From assembly GCA_009602735.1 (NCBI GenBank), contig WELA01009360.1, forward strand, positions 85,239 to 134,722: 49,484 nucleotides of DNA. The letters are read 5' to 3'. Both the position numbers and the translations under genes were made by a program. Below, one piece after another: positions 1 to 12,700 of this stretch. Source of the DNA: Mesotaenium endlicherianum. Taxonomy: Eukaryota > Streptophyta > Zygnematophyceae > Zygnematales > Mesotaeniaceae. Every line of letters starts with the position of its first letter. Position 1 is the first letter of the stretch. The notes beneath the pieces are model-generated. The model did not search any database. It saw nothing but the letters and a program-made list of their open reading frames with translations, and was not told where the DNA came from.

Positions 1-96
1 GAATACTGAGGGGAAGAGGTGGGGGGGGAGGGAGGAGGGGCCAAGCGTGCAACGGCGCCCGACGCACCGACGGCCGGTGAGAGCAGACGAGCCTAC

Positions 97-3000
97 CTGG
101 TCCACCATCTCTTTCTCCTCGTCGGAGTTGAAGTCGAGGTCCTTGATCTGCAGCGCGTACTGCTCGCACTCGCGCCGGCTGAAGCTGAACACGATCACCG
201 GATGGAAGCTGCGCTCCTTTATCATCTGCAGCACCCGCAGCGCCCCCCCCCCCTCCCAACCAACCACCACCAGAGAGAGGAAGGACCAGCACAACGGCCC
301 CCCCGGCCAAGGAGTTGCTTAGTCCCGCTCTGCTGGCCCGCTCACGGGTGGGCCCAGAGCCTCTCTCCAAGGCAACATGGAGCCTCGAGCTTTCAGGTGT
401 CGCGCAGTGGAGCTGCTGTCTGTTGAACCCCCAGCACCGCCGTCGCAACCGCAGCGTCCAGGGACGCTCAGAGTTCTGTGGAGAGAGACGGTGACAGCAA
501 GTCGAGCTCAAGCAGCGCTTCCCCCTTATCCCCACCCCCACAAGCCAGTGCTGCCGCTTTCAATCAACCAGCTCTCTCTCTCACACACACACATGCACAC
601 ACACATACACACACACCAGGCCTGCCGTCCGAGTCACCCCCGGATTTCCAGCCGGCCCCTGCCAGGCCTCTGCGCACCAGTGCTGCCCGCTGGTGAGCCA
701 TGACCAAACACCCTGCTGCTATAGACTCCAGCGAGTCTCGGAGCCTGACACCTGGCTGACTCTGGACCCCCCCCCGGCCCCCCGCGCCCGCTCCCCTCGC
801 ACTCCTGGCACACTCCCGACGACCGGCTGTCCTGGCCATTGCCCTGGCGAACCTAGAATAGCCCTACCGCTGCGCTCTCTCTGAAACCGTCCTGGCTTGC
901 GCCAGTAAGCTTCCCTCAGAGAAAGACCTGTGACCTACTGTGCCCCGTTCATCGCTCCAGAGAGGCACCAGCCAGGGGGGGCAAGTGCCAGCTAGCGCAC
1001 ACGCTAGCTGTTTACAGAACCCCAATCCCTCAGAGCTCTCCGGAGGCCTACCAGAGCCCTCATGCTTCGGGGCCTGAGTTTTTTGTCGCATCTCAAGAAA
1101 GCACCCACCTGGCAGGCCTACGGGAAGGACGAGCACACACGAGCGGGAGAGCGAGAGAGAGAGAGAGAGGACATGAGAGAGGACATGAGAGGACATGAGA
1201 GGGCAGAGGGAGAAAGCGGGCTGGGGGATGAAGCCAGCAATGGGCGCGCGCACACCTTGACAATCTTGTGCACGTCACTCTTGTCCTTCCCGCCTCCCCC
1301 GGCTCCTCCCCCGCCGCGCCCCCCGCCTCTGCCGCCTCCCCNGGAAGCGGCCCTGCTCGTCGACGACGAGGTACAGGCCCTTGCCGCCCGCAGGGAAGGC
1401 AAAGTGCTGCAGCGGCGTGGGGCGGAAGTCGGTGTAGACGACGTGGCAGGGCTGGCGGTGCAGGTGGCAGATCCAGGCGGCGAACTCGGCCGCGTTGGAC
1501 ATGGTGGCCGAGAGGAACACCATCTTGACAGCCGGCGGCAGGAAGATGATGCTCTCCTCCCACACGACGCCGCGCTCGCGGTCGCGCATGTAATGGATCT
1601 CGTCGAACACCACCCACGCGACCTCGCGCAGCACCTCGCTGCCGCGGTACAGCATGGAGCGCAGGATCTCCGTCGTCATCACGATGCACATCGCGTTGGG
1701 CGCGATCGTCACATCGCCCGTCATCAGCCCCACGTCTGTGAACTCCTCCGCCAGCTCGCGGTACTTCTGGTTGCTCAGGGCCTGCAGGCACAGCGGGGCT
1801 CGGAGCTCAGGGTCAGCGGAATGGGAAGGTAGAGAGGGGGGGGGGGGTGTGGGAAAGGTTCTGGCGTCTCAGAGCCAGCCAGCTCGCAGTGCTTCTGGTT
1901 GCCCAGGGCCTGCAGGCAGAGCAGCGCTCGAGCTTCAAGGTCAGCAGTATTGGGTGAAACGGGTCTACCTTCTCCGAGCCAGCTCTCCACATTTGTGGGT
2001 GCTCAGCGCTTGGGGCTCAGGGCTCAGGGCTCAGGGCTCAGGGCTCAGGGCCAGCAGGCGCTCTCAAGCCCAGGCAGAGCAGGGGGTTGGGGTCTAGAGT
2101 CAGCAGAAAGGGAGGGGGCGGAGGGGGGAGGGGGGCAGGGAGGGATTGGCTGCTGAGAGCCAACTTGCGCTACTTCTGGTTGCTCAGGGGCTGCACCCTC
2201 TCAAGCCAAGCCCAGCAGAGGTCAGGGTTCCGAGTTTGAGGCTCAGGTTCAGGGTCTGTAGAAAGGGAGGGGTGGTAAGGGATTCGGCCGCTCAGAGCCA
2301 ATTCGCAATGCTTCCTGAATCGCTCAGGGCCTGCGCTTCTGCTCCCCCTGAGAGCCCCGTTGGAGGGAGGAAGACTTTGGTTGCTCAGTGCGTGCGTGCA
2401 GTGTCGCTCTCTCCCAACAGCCCAGGCAGAGCAGGGGTTAAGATTCTGGGTTGAAAGGTCTGGGAGGGGGAGAGGGGAGGGAGCCTGGAGGAGGGATTGC
2501 TGAAAGCGTGCGCTGTCGTGCCCCTCCGTGAACCCCGCCAGCGCAGGGCTTAGGGCTCAGGGCCCAGGAAACTGAAGGGGGAGGAGGACCTGATTGCTCA
2601 GGGGCAGCACTTCACTCCCTCGGTGCAGACCTCGGGGTTTCAGGGTCCAGGCCCAGGAGGATTGGAAGGCGGGGAGGGCATGGAGGGAGAAGAAGGAGGG
2701 GCAAAGGGGGGGACAGGCAGGAGGGTGGTAGCATGTGCGTGTCTGTCCAGTCTGTAATGGAGCCCAGGTCTCCTTCTCCTCTTCGAAGCGTCGTTCTTAC
2801 TATACGGCTCGATAGCTGGGGAGGTATCAGCCCAGCGCTGAGAAGTCAGGGCCTAAAGCCCGGTGCCTGAGCTCGGCTTAAGTGCCTGCTCCTGCGCCTC
2901 TTGCTCCTCATATGTTTCCCAAGGGTACGATGCGAAGATAAATATAGTACCAGAGCCCAGCGTTCCAAATCCAATCCTACCCTCCTCCCCCCCCCTTCCT

Positions 3001-3862
3001 GCCCCCGCCCCCTCTCCATCCGCCCTCGCCCCTCTCCCATACACTCACAAGAAAAACCGACCGCCTCCCTCTGTCTATCGTGTGAACCCTCCCTTGAATT
3101 TAGGCGGCACAACAGTTCCTTGCCTCCTTCGAAGGTGAAAGCGAGCACGATTGCTGCTGCCCTGCAGCCACATGGACCTCCATGCAAGTAGGACTGGGCA
3201 GCAACAAAGCCCGCCCCTCAGAGATGACCATGCACCTGTGCTAGCCTTATGGTTATTCTTCTTGGGGAGTGTATGATCTCCTCAACCCTGCCCCCTACAC
3301 ACCAGAATTTGCTGCTGAATGAATGTTCTTAAGAAGGCTGAAAGGAAGGTACTTGTGCAGTGCTTGCTCAGAGTGATGATGAGAGACGGAGTAAAGACAG
3401 TACCTTCAGTGGTGAGGTGTATATCACACGCTGCTTGTCCCTGAAGGCCATGGCTATGGCATACTCGGCGATGGCAGTCTTCCCGGCTGATGTGTGAGCA
3501 GAGACGAGCACAGACTCGTGCCTTTCCAGGCAGGCAACAGAAATCTCCTGGAAAGGATCTAGCTGAAAGGGGTACTGCTTAGCCCGAGGTCCATTGTATA
3601 GAGGGCTCTGGATGGTGCCATGCTTTTGCTCATCATACTGTGACACATAATCAGGGGGCGTGGCAACCTCATGCATGCAAGTCTTTGAGACTGGAGCTAA
3701 TAGCGCGCCTGTGGCAGTGTTCAGACGCTTTGCCACGTGTTCTTCATCTGGAGGCTCTTCCTTGACAACAGCAGGCTCTGCAGCTTTTGATTTTAGCCCT
3801 CCATCGGTCACCTCTTCTATCACTCGCTTTCGCTTGCCCTGCACGTTTCCATCCGCAGCCAT
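97..3862 (-). CDS. MTR4: MTR4/Ski2-like exosome RNA helicase, 5' part (3 exons, runs off left edge)
   Basis: Superfamily 2 DExH RNA helicase. The MTR4 family unwinds nuclear RNA for the exosome in rRNA maturation and RNA surveillance. Exon 1 (3404-3862) gives 153 residues: a variable charged N-terminus with KRKR, then the conserved QLDPFQ, Walker A AHTSAGKT and motif Ia TSPLK. Exon 2 (1256-1781) begins [10 protein letters not shown] and has GLMTGDV, motif Ib [12 protein letters not shown], the DEIH box in VFDEIHYM, motif III SATMSN and PTPLQHF. It then passes an n at 1342 into a Gly-rich linker and DVHKIVK. Exon 3 (97-225) has [13 protein letters not shown] and ends KEMVDQ before a GT donor at 96-95. 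All visible splice sites are GT-AG and the joins stay in phase. The second RecA domain, arch and ratchet lie beyond base 1. The order and wording of the motifs match plant MTR4 rather than SKI2 or Brr2. I am confident of the family, less of MTR4 versus its paralogue HEN2. Confidence 0.93.
226..1255 (-). other. MTR4 intron 2
   Basis: Intron between the DVHKIVK and MIKERSF exons, with donor GT at 1255-1254 and acceptor CAG just before 225. It is GC-rich and holds a CA microsatellite (about 577-618) and a GA-rich stretch (about 1141-1200) on the plus strand. Long antisense reading frames here are not believable genes. Confidence 0.75.
1256..1781 (-). CDS. MTR4: MTR4 exon 2 with an assembly gap
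   Basis: This exon carries most of the first RecA-like domain. It starts after the acceptor CAG at 1784-1782 and ends at an AAG before GT at 1255-1254. The coding frame is clean from 1781 down to 1343 (ends EQGRF), where an n sits at 1342. Counted across the n, the exon is 526 nt, which does not fit its phase-0 start and phase-0 end. Family members carry a conserved REDSF-type segment directly after this point, and it is absent here. I infer that some coding bases are missing at the n, not that the gene is broken. Confidence 0.8.
1782..3403 (-). repeat. MTR4 intron 1 with degenerate copies of the exon 2 acceptor region
   Basis: Long intron between exons 1 and 2. On the plus strand it repeats, with decay, the phrase seen at the true exon 2 boundary: CTTCTGGTTGCTCAGGGCCT. 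Copies start near 1887 (the closest, keeping CAG plus ALGNQK in the coding sense), 2166, 2305, 2380 and 2591. A 7-bp tandem repeat of GCTCAGG lies at about 2014-2052. The rest is G-rich purine sequence. Confidence 0.7.
2014..2052. repeat. 7-bp tandem repeat (GCTCAGG)n
   Basis: About five perfect consecutive copies of a 7-bp unit inside MTR4 intron 1. The unit is also part of the larger acceptor-like repeats around it. Confidence 0.85.
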
Positions 3863-6744
3863 CCTATTTGATTACAGACAGCATGAACACTCGCTGGAGC
3901 CCGTTCAGCCGTAAACTGCGAACTAAAACAAGTAACAAACACACCAAAACGCTGCAGACTTTTATCACTATTCGTTCTTGATCATCCAAGCGTGAGATTA
4001 CTGCACAGCACAGCTTCTTAGCTGGTATGCATACGATCAAATTGTTGATAATGAGTCGCCTGTCCTAGCCAGTTCTGCTTGGCCCTGCTGTGAGGAAGCG
4101 CCCGTCGATGATCGGAAAAAGTCTACTTGACCCTGCTGTGAGGAATCAGCTAGAGGTCGAAGAAACGACAGTTATTGTACTCTCTGGGTACCCACGTTAA
4201 ATTCGGTCTCGGGTAGGCGACTATTTTATTTCGGCAAACCACTAATTTTGAAGGCTAGATTGTGAAATATAGGCGTTTTGACGTAGAACTTATTCTGGAG
4301 GAGTGGGCACTTAGCCGTACCACTAGCAATGGAATACAGAATTTGGCGTATCGGTTACGTACTAATTTACCGAGTAGTAGGTGCTTTGGAGTACCACTGC
4401 ATTTGGAAGTTACGGTCTTGCAAGTGTTTGGGCATGACACACCACTTGAAGTTTATAAGCCCGCCTCGACCCTACGGCTACGCTAATTTTCGTAACAATA
4501 AAATTAAAATGTTCACAAACTCACGTACCACTAAGTTTGACAGGGGATAAGTATTTTGGCGAACCAGAGATAACTTCAAATGAGGATATTCTGGCGTACT
4601 TCTAGTTTTGAAATAACATTTGTTTTTGGCGTACTACTATAAACAAAATTCGTGTGTTTTGTAATTTTCACGGAAGGATAGATGTTTTCGCGTACCATAA
4701 ACGTATTCTAGCGTATCAAGAGAATTTGTGAGTAGGTTGTTTAATACTCAACCTTAATTTAACCGTAAGTCAGGCTTTTTTATATGGATATGATGCGTTG
4801 TGTACCACTTAACAAATGTTGATAATAAATAATTAGGGCGTGTCACTCAGATATTGAAATGAGTACAATATCATATGAGGTACAAGTGAGTTGGTATTTT
4901 GGAATCTTGGTGTGCCACAACATTGATTGAAGAATTCCTTTTTGGCAAAGTACTTCTTGGAATATAACGGTATGGTAGTTGTGACAAACTACCACTGAAT
5001 CTGTTTGAAAATACCTTATATACACATATTATTATATGTGTACAAGTATGTTGTTCAAGGGTAGATAAAATTTGCAATTGCTATGCATTTTTCACATGCA
5101 TAAGCTGACCTCAAAATCCTTCACCCTATTGCAAGAGAAGACGGCTAGCACCTTGAGGATCCCTCTCGGTCCGTTTAGGAAGGAAGGGATGAGGAGGTAC
5201 AATAATAGAATACAACAAGACTTAGAAGATATAGAATAGCATCCTTTGAAGAATATAATCAGAGTACATAGCAATTGTTTAGAATGAATGATAGCGATAG
5301 GCAAATCACAGCAAATGCTTATTGCTAAATAAGAAGGCAGTAAGCATAGCACTCTAAATGATGCACAAGTAGTAGCATGATGGACGGATAGTGTAGTGTA
5401 CATACAATACTAGTATTCTATAATATAGAGAGACATTGACAAGTCTTCGAGGCTTACTCTTCTCCTATATTCATTGGATAACGAAAGCATCAAATTTACT
5501 ACATATTACTTATAGTCAACTTTCAACACTATTACATTTGCAAAAGTGCAAGTATGTCACAATGAGACAATATTACGCCATACACTTGAATCTTGACTCC
5601 AATAGCAACCATTTGTCCACAAAGCACGTATGTGAGACACATGCGTTTGTCCACTTAGGCACTTATCAATCACTAGCGCAGTGTGAAAGCAAATAGACAT
5701 CTATGATTCACAAGTAAAAACAACCGATCATCATGCAAAGGGTTAATGAAACGAGGGGTCGGCACATTGTGCAAATGCAGATTACCGTATAGAATACATG
5801 TGAATAGTGATATGCTATAGATTGATCCAAAAGATCTGACTTTACATAAGTCACATGATAAAATACATAGCTTACTACACCAACCTCTGCACTTCTCAAT
5901 CATGGTCTCAATGCTAACGATTGGTCTTGATCATCATTTCTGGCATTCACTTTCAAGTCGATATATTTTCTCCCCCTTCAATCGAGCAACCCTCGCTTGG
6001 ATTTTTTCAAACAAAAGCACTAAAAGCGCATTGAGAGGATGCACATTGAGGTTGTGAAGTGCCTCTAAAGTTGGAAGTCAATATGCTTCACAAGTGACAT
6101 GGAACCTATATGTCAAAATATCATCTCAACAACGCCACTGAGCTTGTTCAATCAACCAAGTTGCAGCATGCTCTAGTAATCACAACTCACCACCAAGCCT
6201 TTCGTAGAAGTTATCATGCAACCATCAACATGGTGAGAGTATCCAAAGACAATTTCATATTTGAGATATGGGCTCAGATCACAGAGCGCTAATAAAAATG
6301 CTTAGATTGACGTGAATGACAAATTTTACTTCGACATATGAGCTCCCCCCCACATAGTACCAAAAGAACACTCTCCAAGCTCTACTAAAGCTTTTCTCTA
6401 CCATTACGTGAACATGAAACACATGGCATGTCAGAGTCCAAGTGTACCACACAAACAAATTGGCACGTAAATCATTACAATCTTGCCGATTTTGTAGACA
6501 ATTTGACACCTGTTAGAATGCCTATAGCAAGCGCGCACAATGAACACCTAATCGTGCGACGTGTACGTTCCGATTCATATAGATATACACATATATATGA
6601 TGAAGCCTGTCTCTGCCTCTCAGATTCAAGCGTACAATGATGGATGGGTACGCACTAAACGGACCCCTGCTTAGCGAAATTTAGTCGGGGATATAGACCA
6701 GCATCTCTACGACCATACACGTAGAACGAGGAGAGAGAGCTAGG
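3863..6744. other. Spacer between MTR4 start and UXS end
   Basis: Both neighbouring genes are on the minus strand, so this holds the MTR4 promoter and 5' UTR (right after 3862) and the 3' flank of the UXS gene (left of 6745). The sequence becomes AT-rich after about 4000. Apart from the degenerate repeat at 4190-4960 I see no gene; reading frames are short and without family features. Confidence 0.6.
4190..4960. repeat. Decayed array with a motif like GGCGTACCACTA
   Basis: Variants of the core GTACCACT recur at about 4235, 4315, 4395, 4438, 4527, 4597, 4630, 4694, 4803, 4843, 4915 and 4952. Many are preceded by TTGGC and followed by a T-rich run. Spacings cluster around 40 or 80 bp, so this reads as an old tandem array of a unit of about 40 bp. 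It is far too degenerate for a CRISPR array. Confidence 0.45.
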
Positions 6745-9700
6745 TCACTCTTTGACCTCGATTTTGGCATGCGCTGCACCGAGTAGCCTCTCCCGGAAGT
6801 CGGCAGCCATGAGGGGCAAACCTTCCCTCAGAGTAACCTGCAAAGAAAAGGGCATGCCGCCATGGGGGAGTGTTGATGCTTGAAGAGAAAAAGAGGTAGC
6901 ACGCCACACAAGATGAGAATACAGAGGCAGAATATAGGAGTGCAATACTGTCGTAGAAGTGAAGTCAGTTCTTAAAAAAGGGTTGAAGTACAAGAACAAC
7001 ATTCCACATTCGCTATAGATCCACCAAGAAAAAAACTAGTTATTTGGAAGGGACACTGCACAGGATAATGTAAGCCGCAGGTTGGCGGCCCTGTGCGCTG
7101 CGCAAAGGATTTTGCCAAAGACAGAGAACAAGGGGATGACAGCTGGCATCACACGCTGTAGGCCTACGAGCAGGACTCCCCCATACAGACAGGTTTGCCT
7201 GTGAGCCGTCGCCCGGCCACCATTCAAAGGCGCAAATGTTCAGACAAGGGTGCAGTGTAAGGGGAGCGGCGAGGAGGGGGAGAGAGAGGGAAAAGAGGGA
7301 GAGAGGGAGAGAGGGAGAGAGGGGGAGAGCGAGAGAGGGAGCGGACAAGTTAAGTGGGAAAGGTACCTTGGGCTCCCATCCAAGCAGGGTCTGCGCCTTG
7401 GTGATGTCAGGCTTGCGTTTGCGGGGGTCATCCGGCGTGTTCTCCACCATCTTCCACTTCAGCGACGGCTCCAGCAGCTGCGCGCTCGCACCAGCCGCCA
7501 ACCACATAAATTCCAAACAGATTTCGACGCTCTCCATCCAGTGACCAAAGGCCCACAGCTGATCGCAACCAACGAGCAAGGCATGGCCCATGCACAGCCA
7601 ACGAGGGCGCCTTGCCGCAAAAGCAACAGCAGCCAGCAGCAGCAGCAGCAGCAGCACAACGAGCGCAGCTTGTTGCCAAGAGGGAGGCGGGGGGGAAAAC
7701 TTACGTCCCTCACGGCCTCCGCCAGCTCGAGCATTGTGAACTCTCCTGAGAGATAGGCAGGGCGAGAAACGAGGGGTGCGTCAGCAACAATGCAGAAGAG
7801 GTCTGTGCGTCCTGATCCCTGTGCTTTTTTGCAGTCCCTGTGATTTGGACGAGAGCCAGATCCAAAGCAAGGTATTTTTACACACCACGCTGTTCCTGCC
7901 TTTCCTCCAGAGATAGAGCGAGAGAGAGAGAGAGGGAGCGGGAGAAACAACAGGAAGCAACGGACCAGGCCCACAGCATCACTGCGGCAGCTCCAGGGGA
8001 GGCAACGACAACCGCACGGAGTGAGCACGGCAGAGGCCTCAGTGCGTGTGAGCCAGAATAGATACTGTACAGGTGTCCTCTTCGTGTTCGTGCATGCGAG
8101 TGTGCAAGTGTGTGCCCCATGCAGTCGCGGGCATCACCTCCTCTCATGCACAGCTATGGCTTGCCTTCGCACTACTACCCAGAGGCACTCGCAATCCTGC
8201 CCGCCCAAGCAAGCGCACGCCCTCTATGCTTTGCATGCGAGGAGAGAGGCACGCTTGGCTGCGGTCCCACTGCACAGTGTCTGCCACCTGTCGCCCGCGC
8301 GGCTCTCGGCTAGCATGCAGAGGCAGAAGGGGGAGGGGGGGGGCGCACCTGGGTTACCGAGATTGATGGGGCCTGTGGAGGAGCCCTCCATGAGGCGAAT
8401 GAGCCCATCCACCTGCAGCCACCACGCCCCACAGGCATGCAAGAGAGGGAGAGGGAGAGGGATATTGTGTGAATGAGAGAGCAAACGTGCTTGCGCGGAT
8501 GTGCATGTGCATGTGTGTGGAGGGGGGTAGCGAGGTAGGCGAACAGACACAACATAGCACAATCAGGCCAACACATCCATAGCCCGCATGCGTCCGAGTT
8601 TAGCCCCCACCTCTCTACGGATCCCTCTCTGAGGCGGGGGTAGAATGCCAGGGCAAGAGGACCACAACAGCTGTCTCTCTTCCTCAAAGTGCTCAACTTG
8701 ACAGCCAGGGAACCACATGCGCCAGCCAACAGTGACACCTCCCCACCTGAACAGGAGGTTCGCAGCAGGGTTACAGCTCCGTCGTACACATGCACGCATG
8801 CAGGCTGCGCACAAGCCGCAAAGGAAGGCGCAGATGGTAGAGCGGCAGAGGGGGGGGGGGGACGCACCATGTCAGAGACGTAGCAGAAGGAGCGCGTCTG
8901 CGTGCCAGGTGCCTGCACCGTCATCTGCTCGCCCCTGCTCCCAGTTAAGCCCGCATCCACCATCACAATGGGGGGACCACCATCACAATCGTCAGCAACC
9001 GGAAGTGAGTGAGTGCCCACTGGGCCCTCACCCTCACGCTCGCTTTTGCTCCCAAGCAGGCGCTCCTTTCAGAAGCGTCGCGGCCGCGGCTACTGCCCCC
9101 GTCAGTCGGCCGGCTGAGCGGCTTGCGTGGAGCTCCCTGCTGGCACGTGCACGTGTAAGCTTGCCCTACGGTACTACCACCACCATCATCATCGTCGTCG
9201 ACGGGATCAGCGTCACCATTGACACGAATGTCATTGACCCGTTGTCATGAGCATCATCGTCAACGTCGCTGTTAATATCATGAGCAGCATCACCACCACC
9301 GCCGCCGCAGCAGCAGCAGCAGCAGCAGCAGCAGTTGCAGCCGGAGCCGGAGCCGGCGCCATGGAGTGCGCACCTGATGGCCTGGGCGATGAAGTTGCTG
9401 ACAACGCGGCCGTCGTCGATGTTCATGCGCGGCCCGTACGTGTTGAAGATGCGTGCCACTCGGATCTCTGCCCGCCCCCTCAGTCCCCCCAAGAAGTAGC
9501 AAAAAAAAAAAAAAAAAAACCATTCAGGACACCCACACTCGCTTGCTTCAACCCACCACTCTCAGAAGGGATTCGTGCTCCCCGCTGGCGCCCGCAGCTC
9601 AGGCTGGCGGACTGGTTGGCTGCCATGTGGCAGGAAACTGCAGGCAGGGGCTGCTGCAGCAACAGCAGCAGCCACCATGGACTGGTGATTCAGAATCTCA

Positions 9701-12700
9701 GAATTTGGCAGGACTCTGAGTCATTTCAATTATGTTACCTTGAGCGGTGCAGATTGTGTACAGCATTTGGGATGTGATGAGACTGTAACAAGATGGCACA
9801 TAACCGCACATTGGTTCGTTGCGGACGTATCAGATCAGTATGTGTCTGCCCTGATCGCAACTTTTGCTTACGCAAGCAGAAATTTAGGAATCACCGGGCT
9901 TGTTCGTGCAGAACATCAGCCGATGGCAGCAGCTGTTGACTGAAGACTTGCGGGTCCGCCGTTGCATAGGCAACAAAGAGCAGGGACGAAAAGCTTGGAG
10001 AGGAAGGGGCAACGGCGCCCGCACCCATCGCAGCAAAATTAGACGGCTCTGCGATAACACTACCCACTTATCACTGAGTTGACACAGATGGAGACCTAAA
10101 CTGAAGCTCTCATCAACACATATCTTGCACAGAGTGCTGCTGATATCATTGTGCCGTGAAGCAGAGGGAGTCCAGTCGGGACCAGTGGAGGGGAGGAGGA
10201 CAGCCGTCAGCTGTACCGATGCCGTGCTGGCGATGGTAGTCAAACATGAGCGTCTCCGCCACCCGCTTGCCCTCGTCGTAGCAGCTCCTGACACCTGTCC
10301 CCGCTCCCCAAACCCCTCTGCAAGAAGGTTTCAGATAAAGGACGAGCGCGCGCCCCCGCGCCAATGAGAAACCAAGCGCGGCAATGGCCGGCAATCCAGC
10401 ATTCAGAAGGTAGCCCGGAGTCCTGTCGGGCCTGCGGGGCGGGGGGCGGGGCCCGGGGGTGCTGGGTTGGGGGGAAGAGAGAGAAGGGCAGGGGGGTCAA
10501 GTGGGGAGACCCAAGGAAAAGAGGGCATGTGGCACGACAGAGGGATGGCCAGCAAGCGAGTTCGCACTCCCCTAAGATGAAGGAGAGGCAGCGTGTCATT
10601 CGATAACATTAGAGCAGCATGCTTGCTACGCGCTGCACGCACCAGCCGGCGCAGCAAGGAGGCGCCAGGCAGGCGGGCAGGCGGGCGGAGGTCCCTCTGG
10701 GCGACAGGGCAGATGCAATGTCAGACATGCGGCAGCAGCGGGCAAGCTGGCGGTGCCGCCGTCATTGGAAGATCGAAGCAACAAAGGTGCGCTCTAGCCC
10801 AAGCCCAGGTCCCGGCAACATGACCCACGCACATACCCCTACTAACAAGAAACCCTCCCGCATTGATTGCAGCAGCAGCAGCAGCAGCAGCACTGGCAGC
10901 GGCAGCAGCACAAGGCCGCATGCCTGCTGGTACTCTGAGTGAGCCCGTGCCTGCAGAGGCCCACATTAAGATAACACCTCTGGGATAACCCCTCTTGGAA
11001 AGCCCCGCATGCACCCCCATGCAGCAGCAGCAGCAGCAGTGCACACTCCCGCGCCGGCTGGCACGCAGCAGATGAGCAAGCAGGCGAGTGAATGAGTGCT
11101 CGGGGAGGAGGCATGCACGCACGTGTACCCACCGATGGGGTTGACGTTGCCCCAGTACTCCTCCGTCTGGGGGTGCTCCAGGGGGTCGCCGTACACCTCC
11201 GACGTCGATGTCAGCAGTATCCTGCAGCAGCAGCAGAACCAGCAGCAGCAGCCCCGCCCGGGGGGTCCAGCTCAACAGACAGTCCAGGATATACGGTGCA
11301 GCAGCAGCAGCGGCAGCGGCGACAGAGGCACATGTATCTGTACCACAAACATCTCCAGCGAGGACTGTTGCTGCGCTCCTGGGTGCCGCGCTGGGGGGTG
11401 GGGATGGGGGTGGGGGTAGGTGGGGGTAGCGGTGCTGCTGGCAGTGGGGGGCTGGGTTATGCGGGAAAGCCAAGGGGAAGGGTGGGGGGCACGTCCGTAT
11501 GACCTCGATGGAAAAGCTTGATGGACACACTAGGCAGCATCGACAGCCTGCCGCATTTGTCCCCGCACCACTACCACCACCGCAACCGTCGCCGCCAACG
11601 CCGCCGCCGCACGGCAGCAGCGGTGGCAGCCGCTGGCTGCTGCAGATCGATTTCCGCAGCTTTGGTGGGCTGGGACAGGGAGAACGAGCGAGAGAGCGGG
11701 ACAACGGAGAGTGACGCGGCGGCGCGAAGAAGTCGGGGGCCGACGGCGCTCTCCATCCCCCCCCCCCCCCCCCCCCGCACACAGCAGGGCCGTACACGTG
11801 TCATCCGCTTAAGCCCAACAAGTGGGGCAGTCGTACTAAGCGCAGCAAAGCACCCCGACACTGTTCTCTCCCGCGCAGCTGGGCGATGCAAAAGACAGAC
11901 TCAGATTCGCACGCAGCACGACGGCGCAACGCGCAGACCCGGACTCCCGGCACCCGGATAGCGCCACGTGGCATGCAGCTGGCACGGCACTTCGCGCGTG
12001 TGCACGACTTTCATGATGTCCAACATATGTGCGAGCACTGGCGCCCATTCTACGGCGGCGGCGGCGGCGGCGGCGGCGGCAGCCATAGATGCTTGGGTAG
12101 GAACACAGCCACGCCCCCACCCGGTGCAAGCATCTTGTCGAGGCTCGGGCCCAGGCTCGGACTCGGGCTCGGGCTCAGAGTGCGTCGGAGAGTGGTCCCG
12201 AGAGTAGAGTGCTGACCTGGCGCCGACGCGCTTGGCCAGGCCCAGCATGTTGAGCGTGCCCATCACGTTCGTCTTTATTGTCTGTACGCCGTCGGTTCGC
12301 CCGCCCGCCCGCCCAGCGCCCCGGTCGATCGGCGGCATTTCGTCAGTAGAGGGCGTCACGGTAAAACCGAGGGACCCCCCTTGTGCCTCTGCCTCGGCTC
12401 CGCTCTCGCCACAGCACCCCACCAGCTTGTATTTCTTTAATCACATCAAAGGACTCCCTCCCCGATGCCCTCAGCACCCTTCAGCACCCCTTATTCACTC
12501 AACTCCCCAGACACCATCGCAGCGCCCAACTATTGACATCGTTCGGGCACCCTTCCCACTTAACTGCCCAAAAAACAACGAACAGCACTCAAGACCAAGG
12601 GCTGCCTACCCCCTGGACTCTGCACCCTTGGGCACCCTCCCCCCCCCTCGCCTCCCCCCCCCCTCGACGACTCACCAGACCGCAGGACAGCACGACACAG

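Noticed and set aside
1062..1832. 256-codon plus-strand frame over MTR4 exon 2
   Set aside because: Antisense shadow of the helicase exon with clear conserved motifs on the minus strand; also crosses an n.
4190..4960. CRISPR array
   Set aside because: Units are degenerate and variable in spacing, in a eukaryotic nuclear context with spliced genes.
10721..11797. 358-codon minus-strand frame around a UXS exon
   Set aside because: Intron read-through with Gly and Ala runs; only the 89-nt exon inside it is coding, and in a different frame.
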